In this document: piece by piece, positions 22,401 to 30,831 of the stretch
How the letters are laid out: the number at the start of each line of letters is the position of its first letter
Numbering within the stretch: position 1 is the stretch's first letter
NCBI RefSeq assembly: GCF_014284175.1
Contig: NZ_JACOGA010000005.1
Span: forward strand, 62,001-126,000
Length of the DNA stretch: 64,000 bases
From: Affinundibacterium flavidum
Lineage (GTDB): Bacteria > Pseudomonadota > Gammaproteobacteria > Burkholderiales > Burkholderiaceae_D
Direction: 5' to 3'
Made by a program: the position numbers and the translations under genes
Notes under the pieces: model-generated
Database searches by the model: none
The model's input: only the letters and a program-made list of their open reading frames with translations
What the model was told of the DNA's origin: nothing

Positions 22401-22630
22401 TTTGGCTCTGCTTTGGTCTCGGTTTGAGCTTCTGTTTTTTTGTCGGCTTTGGATTCTTCCTTGCCTTGAGCCTTGCTCTGAGACTTAGTTTGAGACTTAG
22501 TTGCTGGGCTTGATGCGGATTTCTTAGACGTATTGTCAGATATTTTGCTCGTAGTACCTGATGCTTGTGCAATTGCCTCAACGCTGGCTAAGAGGAAACT
22601 CAAGGTCACGGCAGGATAAACTGGATGCAT
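19496..22630 (-). CDS. secreted S9-family (prolyl oligopeptidase-like) peptidase
   Basis: 1044 residues. ATG 22628-22630 has GGAGCG upstream. A signal peptide covers about residues 1-22. A low-complexity Lys/Glu/Ala/Ser segment follows (about 25-100), then a beta-propeller-like region with an Ala/Pro-rich insert near 230-250. The C-terminal alpha/beta hydrolase has Ser839 in GHSWGGYQ, Asp near 927 in NDVDGAVD and His960 in ENHGLV, so the triad is complete. The last 20 residues repeat SDTK three times. S9 enzymes cleave short peptides; a nutritional periplasmic role is inferred. The charged N-terminal spacer is unusually long for the family. Confidence 0.9.
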   Translation of the reverse strand: MHPVYPAVTLSFLLASVEAIAQASGTTSKISDNTSKKSASSPATKSQTKSQSKAQGKEESKADKKTEAQTETKAEPKVEAKVDAKPEAKSDVKASTPATPRPVEIADMAAWKGISSAVISANGSWAAWRLAEADGDANLVVKNLSGKEEYSFPAGQGAGTIEFSDDGQWMAFTAHMTKKEQDAAKKAKKPVQAKVTLVDLKTGKATTVEKVAKFAFANERGGWIALHKASDTFAAPASAPAAPAAPGAAATPARAKGADLLLKNLKTGSSLNIGNVSEFEFDHQGRYLAYIVDANDKAGNGVVVQTLDTGASQVLDDGDANYQKLLWNDKGSGLTVLKGIEDKAYEDKLWNALGFRLESNHQFAKTLIDPAKLKDFPQDMTISADAQPRWSQDFAWISFGIKETKKKPKDDKKEAAPEADEKVNLVLWHYQDKRLPTQQKVQQEADKKRSAAAVYRIAEQKFIRVGDDKLTAVNFPLTGDWALAQDDSEYQRQSSMDGRRFSDVYAVSLKTGERRLLNKQASWTFGLANDGRYSLYYDDGHFISIEMATGKRHNLTANLNTSFINVEDDHNIVKPPVVPFGWSTDSRFVLLSDGWDVWKMAVDGSKAVQVTNDGKRDQVRYQRRITLDPNEKGIDLSKPQYFSAYGEWTKKAGFLRLDANGNAKRLAYDDVSYRRLLKAEKADVYLLSKETAIAAPDLYVAGEQLSDMRKLTDLSSQEKNYTMGGGAMLVNYVGTDGKKLQGALFLPANYQAGKSYPTVVYIYEKLSQGLNSYAQPAVGGGGFNRAYYTSHGYAVFNPDITYRLNDPGVSAKESVLPALQAAIATGVVDAKRVGLQGHSWGGYQTAFLITQTDVFKAASAGAALTNMISMYSLVYKNSGSTNQAIFESSQGRFLGAYNDHWEAYVRNSPVFFAKDVKTPLLMLQNDVDGAVDYTQGVEYFNTLRRAGKDVIMLEYPGENHGLVKKPNQKDYMQRMKEFFDFHLKDKAAPEWLTKGVAWLKMEEHLKGRAGLVTLPEVKSETKADDKKASDTKVSDTKASDTKAQ
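19504..19545 (-). repeat. short tandem repeat at the S9 peptidase 3' end
   Basis: Three copies of CTTTTGTATCTGA/G-like units occur in tandem within the coding region and translate as the C-terminal SDTK repeats. They are likely prone to length variation by slippage. Confidence 0.6.
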
Positions 22631-22870
22631 TACACGCTCCGATTAATTTGATAAAGATTAGATAGAGATTGGGAATTTGATGAATCAAACAATGATTATT
22701 TCAGACCGCTGAATCTTAGCTTAGTTCCGGCTAAATGCTAGCGAATTTCCTGAAATTGAGATCAGACATACCACACTCAGACACGATCACAACTCAAGGC
22801 AAACAAGCAGACAAAGATAAACAAAGCGATCAAACATCGCGATAGTCAATGTAGGGGAGGAAGAGCTAGC

Positions 22871-23731
22871 TTATTGTGCAGCTTCGCGCTGACGTAAAGC
22901 TATTTTGACGACTTCTGGTGGGTAGAGGCTGAGATAGGACTTCCACACTGCGTCAGTCGCGGCGTATTTTTCCAATACGGCTTTCAGATAGTTATGGTCG
23001 TTTGCTTGCAAAGATGAGTTCGAAATATAAATGCCGCTCGCAGTCCAGGGCAATTCATCCAATTTATCATAGCGTAATTTTCCGCTCAGCGGCTTTAGCA
23101 AAGCCTCGGTTTGGACGACACCAAAAAACAAAGTCGGTGCCATGATAGTCACATAGCGCGGATTATTCAGCATCGTGCGTGCTGCCGAAACTGGATCGGG
23201 CTCAATCGTCAATCTGCCAAGTCGGTTCATCTCTTCCAAAATCGATTGGTAGGCAGGGCCGTAATCATACGCACGAACCACAACCAATCGTAAGTCGTTA
23301 CGCGACAGTAAGTCTTGCACGCTCTGTATGACCGCATGCTGATCTTCGATAGAAATCACGGTCGCCCGCAGCTGAAATAAAGATATGAAAGTTCCAGATT
23401 TGTCACGCTTAGCGGTACGTACGGTTGCAATCAACAAGTCCGCTTTGCCACTTTCAAATAGATTCTCTTGGCGATTTTTTGGCACGTAATAATACACGAA
23501 ACGACAATTTGATTTAGCCTCAATCAGGCTCAAAAAATCTGGCATGATGCCGTAATACTTATGATCTTTATACATCACGCTATAGCCTGCCACCGCGACA
23601 GGAACTTGTATCGGTCTCGAGCAGTCCGCAATTGCGTGTGTAGCCGATAGAAGGTACAACAGGACACAAGTAGAGCGCAGCAATTGTCTCAATCGCTGAC
23701 GCCAATCTGACTGAAATAAGTACCTGCCCAA
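22871..23731 (-). CDS. orphan periplasmic solute-binding-like protein (SBP family 3 type)
   Basis: 286 residues from a TTG at 23729-23731. An in-frame TGA lies four codons upstream and there is no ATG before residue 53, so TTG is the only reasonable start; the ribosome-binding site is weak. A basic N-terminus and hydrophobic stretch (STCVLLYLLSATHAIA) form a signal peptide. The mature part resembles amino-acid-type solute-binding domains (MPDFLSLIEAKSNCRFVYYYV, ESGKADLLIATVRTAKRD). No permease or ATPase gene is nearby, so a transport role is uncertain. It may feed a sensor instead. The unusual start and weak site suggest low expression. Confidence 0.72.
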   Translation of the reverse strand: MGRYLFQSDWRQRLRQLLRSTCVLLYLLSATHAIADCSRPIQVPVAVAGYSVMYKDHKYYGIMPDFLSLIEAKSNCRFVYYYVPKNRQENLFESGKADLLIATVRTAKRDKSGTFISLFQLRATVISIEDQHAVIQSVQDLLSRNDLRLVVVRAYDYGPAYQSILEEMNRLGRLTIEPDPVSAARTMLNNPRYVTIMAPTLFFGVVQTEALLKPLSGKLRYDKLDELPWTASGIYISNSSLQANDHNYLKAVLEKYAATDAVWKSYLSLYPPEVVKIALRQREAAQ

Positions 23732-24085
23732 TTTAATTCCAATTCAAAAAATTGAATCGTCAAAAAGTATCTATCCTGTCTTGTGTACCTTGCGCTAGCT
23801 TTGCTATGATGGTTTTACATTTCAGTAGGTAAATCAATTCAAAGACTGCCAACTTATTGTGCACCGAAAGTGAGAGCTTGCCTACGCAAACCTGCCTCAA
23901 TTCAAGCAATTCAAGCGGCCAAAGAAAGACTCTGTCTGCCGAATGCGACATTTTAAAAAATAGAAATTTTTAAATAACAACTATCTCAGTCGTAACATCA
24001 TACTCAGCTACCTAGTCGAAGGACTTGCAGCACCGTTAGCATCAGCAAAAATGCACCATCGTTCCCAACCTATTGCGAGGAAATC
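23732..24085. other. intergenic stretch with no supported gene
   Basis: These 354 bases separate a minus-strand and a plus-strand gene, so they should hold divergent promoters. I saw no strong -35/-10 pair. A 63-codon minus-strand frame at 23760-23951 has no ribosome-binding site and no recognisable family. Confidence 0.5.
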
Positions 24086-24538
24086 ATGATCTCATTGAAG
24101 TATTTATCTTTAGCGCTATTCACTAGCTTATTGAGCTTCAGCGCGCTTGCGCAAAATCCTAAATATGATGCGGAGACTGCACGACGTTTAGGTGCTGATC
24201 AACGCGGTATGCGTAGTTATGTTTTGGTCGTGTTAAAAACTGGCCCGAATAAAGTCGCACCGGGAAAAGAGCGGGACGAGATGTTTGCCGGCCACTTCGC
24301 CAACATCACGCGTCTGGCGGCGGAGGGAAAGCTCGCCGTGGCAGGTCCATTTGACGGTGTAGAAGGCTGGCGTGGCTTATTCATTTTTGCAGTCAAAGAT
24401 ATTGAAGAAGCCAAACAATTGACGGCAACCGATCCCGTCATCATTAAAGGAGAGATGATTGCCGAATATCATAAATGGTATGGTTCCGCGGCAATGATGG
24501 AAGTCGGTCGTATTCACGAAACGCTGAGTGAAAAATAA
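24086..24538 (+). CDS. secreted YCII-domain protein
   Basis: 150 residues. A signal peptide (MISLKYLSLALFTSLLSFSALA) is followed by a YCII-related domain: a ferredoxin-like fold with YVLVVLKTGPN, FAGHFANITRLAAEGKLAVAGPFDG and a C-terminal KGEMIAEYHKWYGS. GAGGAA precedes ATG 24086. YCII domains act as small enzymes or binding modules in the cytoplasm; the exported form is less studied and its function is unknown. It is convergent with arsC, with a 17-bp hairpin between them. Confidence 0.82.
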   Translation: MISLKYLSLALFTSLLSFSALAQNPKYDAETARRLGADQRGMRSYVLVVLKTGPNKVAPGKERDEMFAGHFANITRLAAEGKLAVAGPFDGVEGWRGLFIFAVKDIEEAKQLTATDPVIIKGEMIAEYHKWYGSAAMMEVGRIHETLSEK

Positions 24539-24551
24539 ATACGACAAGCTC

Positions 24552-24594
24552 CACTAAAGCACATGTACCGACATCAAGTACATGTGCTTTAGTG
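24552..24594. terminator. 17-bp hairpin between convergent YCII gene and arsC
   Basis: Perfect inverted repeat CACTAAAGCACATGTAC/GTACATGTGCTTTAGTG (24552-24568, 24578-24594) with a 9-base loop, 13 bases after the plus-strand stop codon. It lacks a clean T-tract, but its stability and convergent position make a shared termination or transcript-end structure likely. Confidence 0.65.
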
Positions 24595-24675
24595 TCCGTC
24601 TATGCGGTGACACTTATTTCGGTCTTAAGTATGAGCACGCTTACTATGCGCTTGCTATACACTTGCTTACGGTTA

Positions 24676-25104
24676 CTACGTGCTTGTTATGCGCTTACCG
24701 TTGGCATCAATCACTGCCTCTCCGTCTTCTTTAGTGAATGCACCAAGCTGCTGTGAAGGTAGAATATCAAGAACCAATTCAGACGGTCGGCACAAACGCA
24801 CACCCAAGGGTGTGACGACGATGGGACGATTCATCAATATTGGATGTTCGACCATGAAATCGATCAGTGCATCGTCACTCCATTTTGCATCCGCTAATTG
24901 CAGCTCTTCAAACACGCTTTCTTTTTGACGCATGACTTCACGCACACTCAGTCCCATTGCGCTGATCATTTCTCGCAATGTTTGCTGGCTCGGTGGATTG
25001 CTCAGGTAGGAAATAATTTCAGGCTCTGCACCACTATTGCGAATAAGAGCCAAGGTGTTGCGGGACGTGCCGCATTTAGGATTGTGGTAAATCGTGATTG
25101 TCAT
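24676..25104 (-). CDS. arsC: arsenate reductase (glutaredoxin-type, ArsC family)
   Basis: 142 residues from ATG 25102-25104. The HNPKCGTSRNT motif places the catalytic Cys at residue 11. The Arg cluster region of the ArsC fold is seen as LMNRPIVVTPLGVRLCRP. The enzyme reduces arsenate with glutathione and glutaredoxin. No arsR, arsB or acr3 lies beside it, so it is an isolated copy; some ArsC-family members have other roles. An upstream in-frame start 17 codons earlier is rejected because the family begins just before the active-site motif. Confidence 0.88.
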   Translation of the reverse strand: MTITIYHNPKCGTSRNTLALIRNSGAEPEIISYLSNPPSQQTLREMISAMGLSVREVMRQKESVFEELQLADAKWSDDALIDFMVEHPILMNRPIVVTPLGVRLCRPSELVLDILPSQQLGAFTKEDGEAVIDANGKRITST

Positions 25105-25198
25105 AATTGAGTGAATCCTGCGAACGCAAAAAGCAGCAGTATATCGCTTAGTCACTTAAATTTCTGCTTACCGCAAGCTGGCACGGTAGCGCTATGAG

Positions 25199-25226
25199 AA
25201 ACGGGCGAAAATTTCTTCGCCCGTTT
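25199..25226 (-). terminator. hairpin downstream of the TonB-dependent receptor gene
   Basis: 10-bp perfect stem AAACGGGCGA/TCGCCCGTTT with an 8-base loop, between the receptor stop codon (25376) and the arsC start. The T-tract on the transcript strand is short, so this is a probable rather than certain terminator. Confidence 0.6.
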
Positions 25227-25375
25227 TCTGCCGAATTGATATACATAGATATACGAAAGGTGTGCGCAAGGTACACGACACTTTCTTATTTATGGCCGAC
25301 AAACTCACTCAATCTAAGTAGGCTTAAGCACGCCACACCCAGTCGCATCTTCTCCGCTTAAGCCTAGGCCAAGGC

Positions 25376-27898
25376 CTACAAGCTATAACTCAGTCGTACA
25401 TAAACAAAGCGTCCCGAACGTCCAAATGGTGAGAAATTGGAGAATGAAGTTGCTCCAGTTGTGTTTAATGCTGGCAAGCGGGCATCGGCATATACGTCAA
25501 AAATATTATCCGCACCGACTGCCAGCTTCAAGCGTTTGCTAAGGGAATAACGCAACTCGACATCCACCAAAGTTTTTGGCGACAGCGTTTGATCAAGCGC
25601 AGCTGTCGTACCAGGATCGAGTACTTCACCATAACGTGTCGCTCGGATAGTGGCAGCATAGTCGGCTAACTTCCAATCTACACTAGCATTAATTTTGTTG
25701 CGCGGTTGGCCACGTTCTAATGACAATACATTGATACGATCGAACAATACCGGCGCTGGCGTCAAGGCCGCCAATTGCGCTGTTTGCGGTACTTTGCTTA
25801 CTTCAGTTTTAGTGAAGTTTCCCGCCAGAGTGAAATCAAATCGCCCTGCCGATTCGGTCAGCATCGGCCAATTCGATACGATATCGAGACCCTTCGTCGT
25901 GGTATCGACGCCATTGATGAAGAAACGTCCCCCACCAATACCAATAAAGCCCTGCGCGGTCAAATAATTACGGACATTGGTCGCGGTCAAGTTTTCGGAG
26001 AGAACGATACGATTACTCAGCTGTATCCGATACGCGTCGACTGTAATGCCCAACTTACCCAAGCTAAATACAGCGCCCAAAGATTGATTAAATGATTTTT
26101 CTGCATCGAGGGGTTTTGCGCCTAGAGCAACTGCGGCAGGGTCTGTTGGCTTGAAAGTCGTAATCTCGAAAGGAACACCATTAATAAAATTCGTCGCAGT
26201 GGATGTGAAAAATTGTTGCTGCGGTGACGGTGCACGGAAACCGTTTTGCAGCGATCCACGAAGACCGAATTCTTTACTAAAGTCGTAACGTGTTGCAATT
26301 TTTCCAGTGACGTTATTCCCGAAATCAGAATAATGCTCAGCACGCACAGCCGCCGATGCTTGCCAGTCTTTAGTGAAGTTAGTTTCTAAGTCAATATATG
26401 CGCCAATCGCACTACGATTATTATTTGACGCGTTTGCGGGCGTAAAACCTGGGAAAACCTGCGCACCTGGTGCGGTAGGAGTGCCGTTAGCTAATTTTTC
26501 GCCACCAAAACGATAAGAATCGGGTTCGCCAGCAAATAAGCTATACCCCTCTCGACGCGCTTCAAATCCGGTTGCAAAACTCAGAGGCGACGACAATTCT
26601 GGCATGTTAAAACTTCTCACCGCAGACAGATTGAACACTAGTTGGTCATAAGAAAATCCACCTGCATTAAACTGTGTTTTGCTGCTCGGCCCGATGGAAC
26701 GATTCAAAGTGTCTTTGATCGTAAATTGCATTTTATTCTTGCCGTAGCCGAGCGACGCATCCAAATCCCACTCGCCCGCTAACCAACTCACACCAGCGCT
26801 CGCACTGTAATCATCGACTAGTGGTGCAATTTTTGGCAGGAACCCGTCTGGGTAAATCGCCAGAATATTTTGATCCTGTAAAGGGCGACGGAAGAATCCG
26901 GCAGAAAGCGCATCGCGCCGTTGATAGCTAGACCAACCATAAATTTTGACGCCGCCCGCCAAAGTTTCACCCGCATTGATAAAGGCTGTTGATTGCTTTA
27001 ATTGCGGCTCACCATACCAAGCATCAAAGCGATTCGCGCTTTTTTCACGCGGATCAAAAGCACCATTCACCAAGGGATATTGTTGGCGGAAATCCCAACC
27101 AGCACGTTCCGTATGCTTCTGATCTTTCAATTCAGCAGCCACGGTGACATAACCTGTTTCGCCAAATGATAGGCCCTTCCAAATACTGACGGTCGCGGTA
27201 TTGCCATCGTGGCGACTACGCGACGTACCTGGCGCGGTCCAACCAGCACCTGTTGGCGGTGTACTAGGGATGTAATCGAATTCAGTAATGCGTTCACCAT
27301 AACTTGCGGTGGCCTCACCGCCATCACGATCTTGACGCAGGCGCAAATTAATAACGCCGGACAAAGCATCTGATCCGTATTGTGCGGAAGCACCGTCGCG
27401 CAAAACTTCTATGTTTTTAACAATTGCACTTGGAATGGTGTTCAGATCGACAGCGGCAGCGCCACGCCCCACAGTGCCGTTCACATTGACTAAGGCGGAA
27501 GAATGCCGGCGTTTAGAATTAACCAAGACTAAGGTCTGATCTGGTCCCAATCCCCTTAGTGTTGCAGGGCGTATGGTGTCTGTACCATCGGTCAATCCAG
27601 GACGAGGAAAGTTTAACGAAGGCAGCGCAACCGATAGGGCCTGATTAATTTCACTCACACCCAGATTTTTCAATGATTCTGCTGAAATCACGTCGACCGG
27701 GGCAGAGGTATTTGTCGCTGAGCGATTTTGCATACGCGTGCCAGTAACGATGACTGATGTCGGCTTTTCATCTTGTGTCTGCGCGGTCTGTGTCGTTGTA
27801 GATTGTGCTGAAGCTGTTTGCATCAAACCAAATGGGACACAAAAGAGGGAAGTTATGGCGACTGCCAGTACGGATTTTTTGGGGCTGAAGTGCTGCAT
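25376..27898 (-). CDS. TonB-dependent outer-membrane receptor
   Basis: 840 residues. A signal peptide covers about residues 1-31 (ending TASAQ). A short TonB-box-like stretch (TSVIVTGTR) leads into the plug domain (SAPVDVISAESLKNLG, LRGLGPDQTLVLVNSKRRHSS, VEVLRDGASAQYGSDALSGVINL-like) and a 22-strand barrel ending RFVYVRLSYSL. ATG 27896-27898 has GGAGG upstream. The plug and barrel resemble the receptors linked to siderophore, vitamin or peptide/sugar uptake; the ligand is not evident. No transporter or sigma/anti-sigma pair is adjacent. The S9 peptidase nearby hints at peptide scavenging, which is weak inference. Confidence 0.9.
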   Translation of the reverse strand: MQHFSPKKSVLAVAITSLFCVPFGLMQTASAQSTTTQTAQTQDEKPTSVIVTGTRMQNRSATNTSAPVDVISAESLKNLGVSEINQALSVALPSLNFPRPGLTDGTDTIRPATLRGLGPDQTLVLVNSKRRHSSALVNVNGTVGRGAAAVDLNTIPSAIVKNIEVLRDGASAQYGSDALSGVINLRLRQDRDGGEATASYGERITEFDYIPSTPPTGAGWTAPGTSRSRHDGNTATVSIWKGLSFGETGYVTVAAELKDQKHTERAGWDFRQQYPLVNGAFDPREKSANRFDAWYGEPQLKQSTAFINAGETLAGGVKIYGWSSYQRRDALSAGFFRRPLQDQNILAIYPDGFLPKIAPLVDDYSASAGVSWLAGEWDLDASLGYGKNKMQFTIKDTLNRSIGPSSKTQFNAGGFSYDQLVFNLSAVRSFNMPELSSPLSFATGFEARREGYSLFAGEPDSYRFGGEKLANGTPTAPGAQVFPGFTPANASNNNRSAIGAYIDLETNFTKDWQASAAVRAEHYSDFGNNVTGKIATRYDFSKEFGLRGSLQNGFRAPSPQQQFFTSTATNFINGVPFEITTFKPTDPAAVALGAKPLDAEKSFNQSLGAVFSLGKLGITVDAYRIQLSNRIVLSENLTATNVRNYLTAQGFIGIGGGRFFINGVDTTTKGLDIVSNWPMLTESAGRFDFTLAGNFTKTEVSKVPQTAQLAALTPAPVLFDRINVLSLERGQPRNKINASVDWKLADYAATIRATRYGEVLDPGTTAALDQTLSPKTLVDVELRYSLSKRLKLAVGADNIFDVYADARLPALNTTGATSFSNFSPFGRSGRFVYVRLSYSL

Positions 27899-28284
27899 TG
27901 AAAACCTCCAAACAAAAAGATCACACTAAGTGGAAAAAAAAGAAATGGGGCGCGCAGACAAGCAAGGTAAATTCATCATGACACCAAGAAAAACCGAAGT
28001 CAATTTAAGTCCACATGGATACAACAATAAACCAGATTGATTCTGGTACAGTGCAAGAGCAGGACGCCAAAGGCAACATTTTGGGTCGGTATGCACTAAA
28101 ACGGACAAGGATGCACCGTTCAAGAGCGACTGACCAATTGTCAGTATCATGGCGAAAATGCCAAGGAGATTATTTAATCAAAAATATGAGCCTCAACGTC
28201 ATCGGAATGAATTTAGCAAATTGAATGAAGCGAACTGAACTACGCGAACTTAAGCAACGAACCAAACTAAACGAACCAAACGCG
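27899..28284. other. divergent intergenic region, no gene seen
   Basis: The 386 bases between the TonB-dependent receptor start and the DUF938 gene should contain both promoters. There is a small hairpin CCAGA/TCTGG near 28031-28045. Two direct copies of ACGAACCAAAC occur near 28257-28280. Short open frames here lack ribosome-binding sites and homology. Confidence 0.5.
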
Positions 28285-28887
28285 ATGCATACACAAAAAC
28301 AATTTTCCCTGGCCTGCGAACGAAATCAAGAACCGATACTGCAACATCTGCAAGAATATTTAGCCGATGCGCAACAGGTTCTGGAAATCGGTAGTGGCAC
28401 TGGCCAGCATGCAGTCTATTTCAGTCGTCACTTGCCACATCTGAAATGGCAAACTAGTGATAGAGTGGAAAATCATCCTAGTATTCAAGCTTGGATCAAC
28501 GAGGAGGGAAACTCCCGCGCACTTGCTCCACTTGCTTTAGATGTAGCGAATGACTCTTGGCCAACCCAGTCCTACGATGCGGTTTTCACCGCGAACACCT
28601 GTCACATTATGCATTGGGAAGAAGTAGAAAAAATGTTCGCAGGTGCTTGTCACGTACTCGCACAGAATGGAAAATTTATTATCTACGGCCCTTTCAATTA
28701 TGGTGGACAATTTACTAGTATCAGCAATCAAGAATTCGATGCATCATTGAAGCGTCAGTCTAGCCATCGCGGCATACGGGATATCGCCGATGTAGAAGCA
28801 CTCGCCGCGCAACAACAATTCAAACTATTGGCGGACTTGGAAATGCCCGCCAATAACCGTCTGCTCATATTCAAAAAGACCACGTAG
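28285..28887 (+). CDS. DUF938-family SAM-dependent methyltransferase
   Basis: 200 residues from ATG 28285. Motif I is LEIGSGTGQHAVYFS (about residues 33-47). The family begins FSLACERNQEPIL, which fixes the reading frame. FTANTCHIMHWEEVEKMF and IIYGPFNYGGQFTSISN are typical of DUF938. The substrate is unknown. An upstream ATG at 28225 adds 20 low-complexity residues encoded by a repeat and is not favoured. Neither start has a good ribosome-binding site. It is convergent with the MCP gene. Confidence 0.88.
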   Translation: MHTQKQFSLACERNQEPILQHLQEYLADAQQVLEIGSGTGQHAVYFSRHLPHLKWQTSDRVENHPSIQAWINEEGNSRALAPLALDVANDSWPTQSYDAVFTANTCHIMHWEEVEKMFAGACHVLAQNGKFIIYGPFNYGGQFTSISNQEFDASLKRQSSHRGIRDIADVEALAAQQQFKLLADLEMPANNRLLIFKKTT

Positions 28888-28944
28888 GTTCACATAAACT
28901 CACGACACGTCGCTATACAGCGTAAAAGGATTAACCAGAAATTC

Positions 28945-30525
28945 TCAAGCCTGAAGTCGACTGATAGACTGATAAGAGGATAGCGCTGGCACTTTAAAGA
29001 AGCTGACCAACTCTGCCAAAGTTCGGGCTTGATTTTGCAATGATTCGGCCGCTGCGGCAGCTTCTTCGACCAATGAAGCATTTTGCTGAGTCACTGTATC
29101 CATTTGCATGACTGCCTGATTGATTTGATCTATACCCGTCGATTGTTCTGAGCTAGCTGCAGTGATCTCGGCAACAATATCACTAACGCGCTTAACACTA
29201 TCCACGACTTCCCCCATCGTGTCGCCCGCTTGATGCACGAGGCGTGAACCTGCATCGACTTTTTCTACCGAGTTATTGATCAACTCCTTAATTTCTTTAG
29301 CTGCCGCTGCACTACGCTGCGCCAAGTTTCTCACCTCAGACGCGACTACCGCAAACCCTCGTCCTTGCTCCCCGGCACGCGCGGCTTCGACCGCAGCATT
29401 TAAGGCAAGGATATTGGTTTGAAAAGCGATACCATCAATCACGCTGATAATGTCGACGATTTTCTTGGAAGATTCATTGATGGAATTCATCGTCGACACC
29501 ACTTGCGACACCACGACGCCACCTCGCGCGGCAACTTCCGATGCTGAGCCAGTCAAGACATGAGCTTGCTTAGAGTTATCCGCATTTTGTTTAACGGTCG
29601 ACGTAATTTCTTCCATCGATGCAGCCGTTTCTTCCAATGAGCTCGCTTGCTGTTCAGTGCGAGATGATAATTCCAAATTACCAGCGGCAATCTCGCTCGA
29701 CGCAGTAGCAATCGTGTCAGTGCCAATGCGTACTTGGCTCACGATTGACGTCAAGCTTGCGCTCATTTTTTTTAATGCTTGCAACAAACTACCTAATTCA
29801 TCATTGGAATCGCTATCGATGTTTCTGGTCAAATCGCCAGCGGCGACGGTCTCTGCCACCATGACCGCTTCGCGAATTGGTTTGACTATGCTATTCATTA
29901 ACCAGATACCCATGCCTAGGGAAATAATTAAGGACACACCAAGGCAAACAGCCGTAATCAATTTGAAATTAGCAAATGCGTTCTGCGACTTGTCATACTC
30001 TTCCTTCGCCACACGCGCTTGCAGTCGAATTAGATCCGACATGGTTTCACGCAAAGGTGAAAAGTGTTCGCCGAGTTTTTGCGTCACCAATTGTTTGACC
30101 GCGTCAGCGTCATTACTTTTCAGAGCTGCAATCGCTGGATTCAAAGCTTGATTCAAGAACATCGCGCGATTTTGTTCAAACTGTTGTGCCAGCTTCTTTT
30201 CTTCTGGCGTCAAAAATGTGGCCATATACTCAGCCCACACCCTGTTCGCCTGATTACGATTGGCTTCGATTTCTTGTAGACTTTTGGTTACCTGATCTGG
30301 GGTTTCCACGGCAGCTCTGGAAATCGCAATTTGATTTCTCTGTATCAGCCCAATCACTTCATCTAATTGCGTGAGTGCGATTAATCTATCGTCGTAGATT
30401 GTCTTGATGGAATTATTACTACTCGACAGCGCAAGAAATCCACCAACGCCGATCAAGAACGCGACCAAGCTCAAGATCACCAAACTGGCGATCAACTTCG
30501 CGCGAATAGTTAAGTTTCGCAACAT
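28945..30525 (-). CDS. methyl-accepting chemotaxis protein
   Basis: 526 residues from ATG 30523-30525, preceded by GAGGAGG. TM1 covers about residues 10-32. A four-helix-bundle type periplasmic sensor covers about 33-188, with TM2 at about 190-210. HAMP is at about 212-262. The cytoplasmic signalling coiled coil contains the invariant hairpin tip IAFQTNILALNAAVEAARAG near residues 360-380. There is no C-terminal NWETF-type CheR/CheB tether. It should report to CheA through CheW; no che genes are in the window. A 10-bp-phased repeat lies 90-140 bases upstream. Confidence 0.95.
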   Translation of the reverse strand: MLRNLTIRAKLIASLVILSLVAFLIGVGGFLALSSSNNSIKTIYDDRLIALTQLDEVIGLIQRNQIAISRAAVETPDQVTKSLQEIEANRNQANRVWAEYMATFLTPEEKKLAQQFEQNRAMFLNQALNPAIAALKSNDADAVKQLVTQKLGEHFSPLRETMSDLIRLQARVAKEEYDKSQNAFANFKLITAVCLGVSLIISLGMGIWLMNSIVKPIREAVMVAETVAAGDLTRNIDSDSNDELGSLLQALKKMSASLTSIVSQVRIGTDTIATASSEIAAGNLELSSRTEQQASSLEETAASMEEITSTVKQNADNSKQAHVLTGSASEVAARGGVVVSQVVSTMNSINESSKKIVDIISVIDGIAFQTNILALNAAVEAARAGEQGRGFAVVASEVRNLAQRSAAAAKEIKELINNSVEKVDAGSRLVHQAGDTMGEVVDSVKRVSDIVAEITAASSEQSTGIDQINQAVMQMDTVTQQNASLVEEAAAAAESLQNQARTLAELVSFFKVPALSSYQSISRLQA

Positions 30526-30615
30526 ACCTGCCTCCTCGTTAAACAACATCCATTGATGATGACTATCTTGGTAAAACTTGTATGTAATTACTGTTCGCCT
30601 TTTCAGCTCTTCAGC

Positions 30616-30665
30616 TCTATTGAGGACAACTGAGGTCTGTTAAGGTCTATTGAAATCTATTAAAA
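30616..30665. repeat. five degenerate 10-bp tandem units upstream of the MCP gene
   Basis: Units TCTATTGAGG, ACAACTGAGG, TCTGTTAAGG, TCTATTGAAA and TCTATTAAAA follow one another without gaps, with a period of exactly 10 bases (30616-30665). An earlier partial repeat of CAGCTCT adjoins it. A 10-base period places each unit on the same face of the helix. Confidence 0.6.
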
Positions 30666-30831
30666 CTGCTTTGCTGCGTATCGCCTCGATGGGTCAGCGA
30701 CTACGACTTTATTCATTCGATCATATCGCGAGCACTGGACTAAATTCACACTTGTGCTTGTAATATTTGCTTAAAATTCCGAGCTAATTTATTGGGACGA
30801 CGTAAAAAATCAGATTACTTAGACCACACGT

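Noticed and set aside
23760..23951. 63-codon minus-strand frame in the gap before the YCII gene
   Set aside because: No ribosome-binding site, no signal or motif, and it lies in a region needed for divergent promoters.
28015..28224. 69-codon plus-strand frame upstream of the DUF938 gene
   Set aside because: No ribosome-binding site and no family resemblance; composition looks non-coding.
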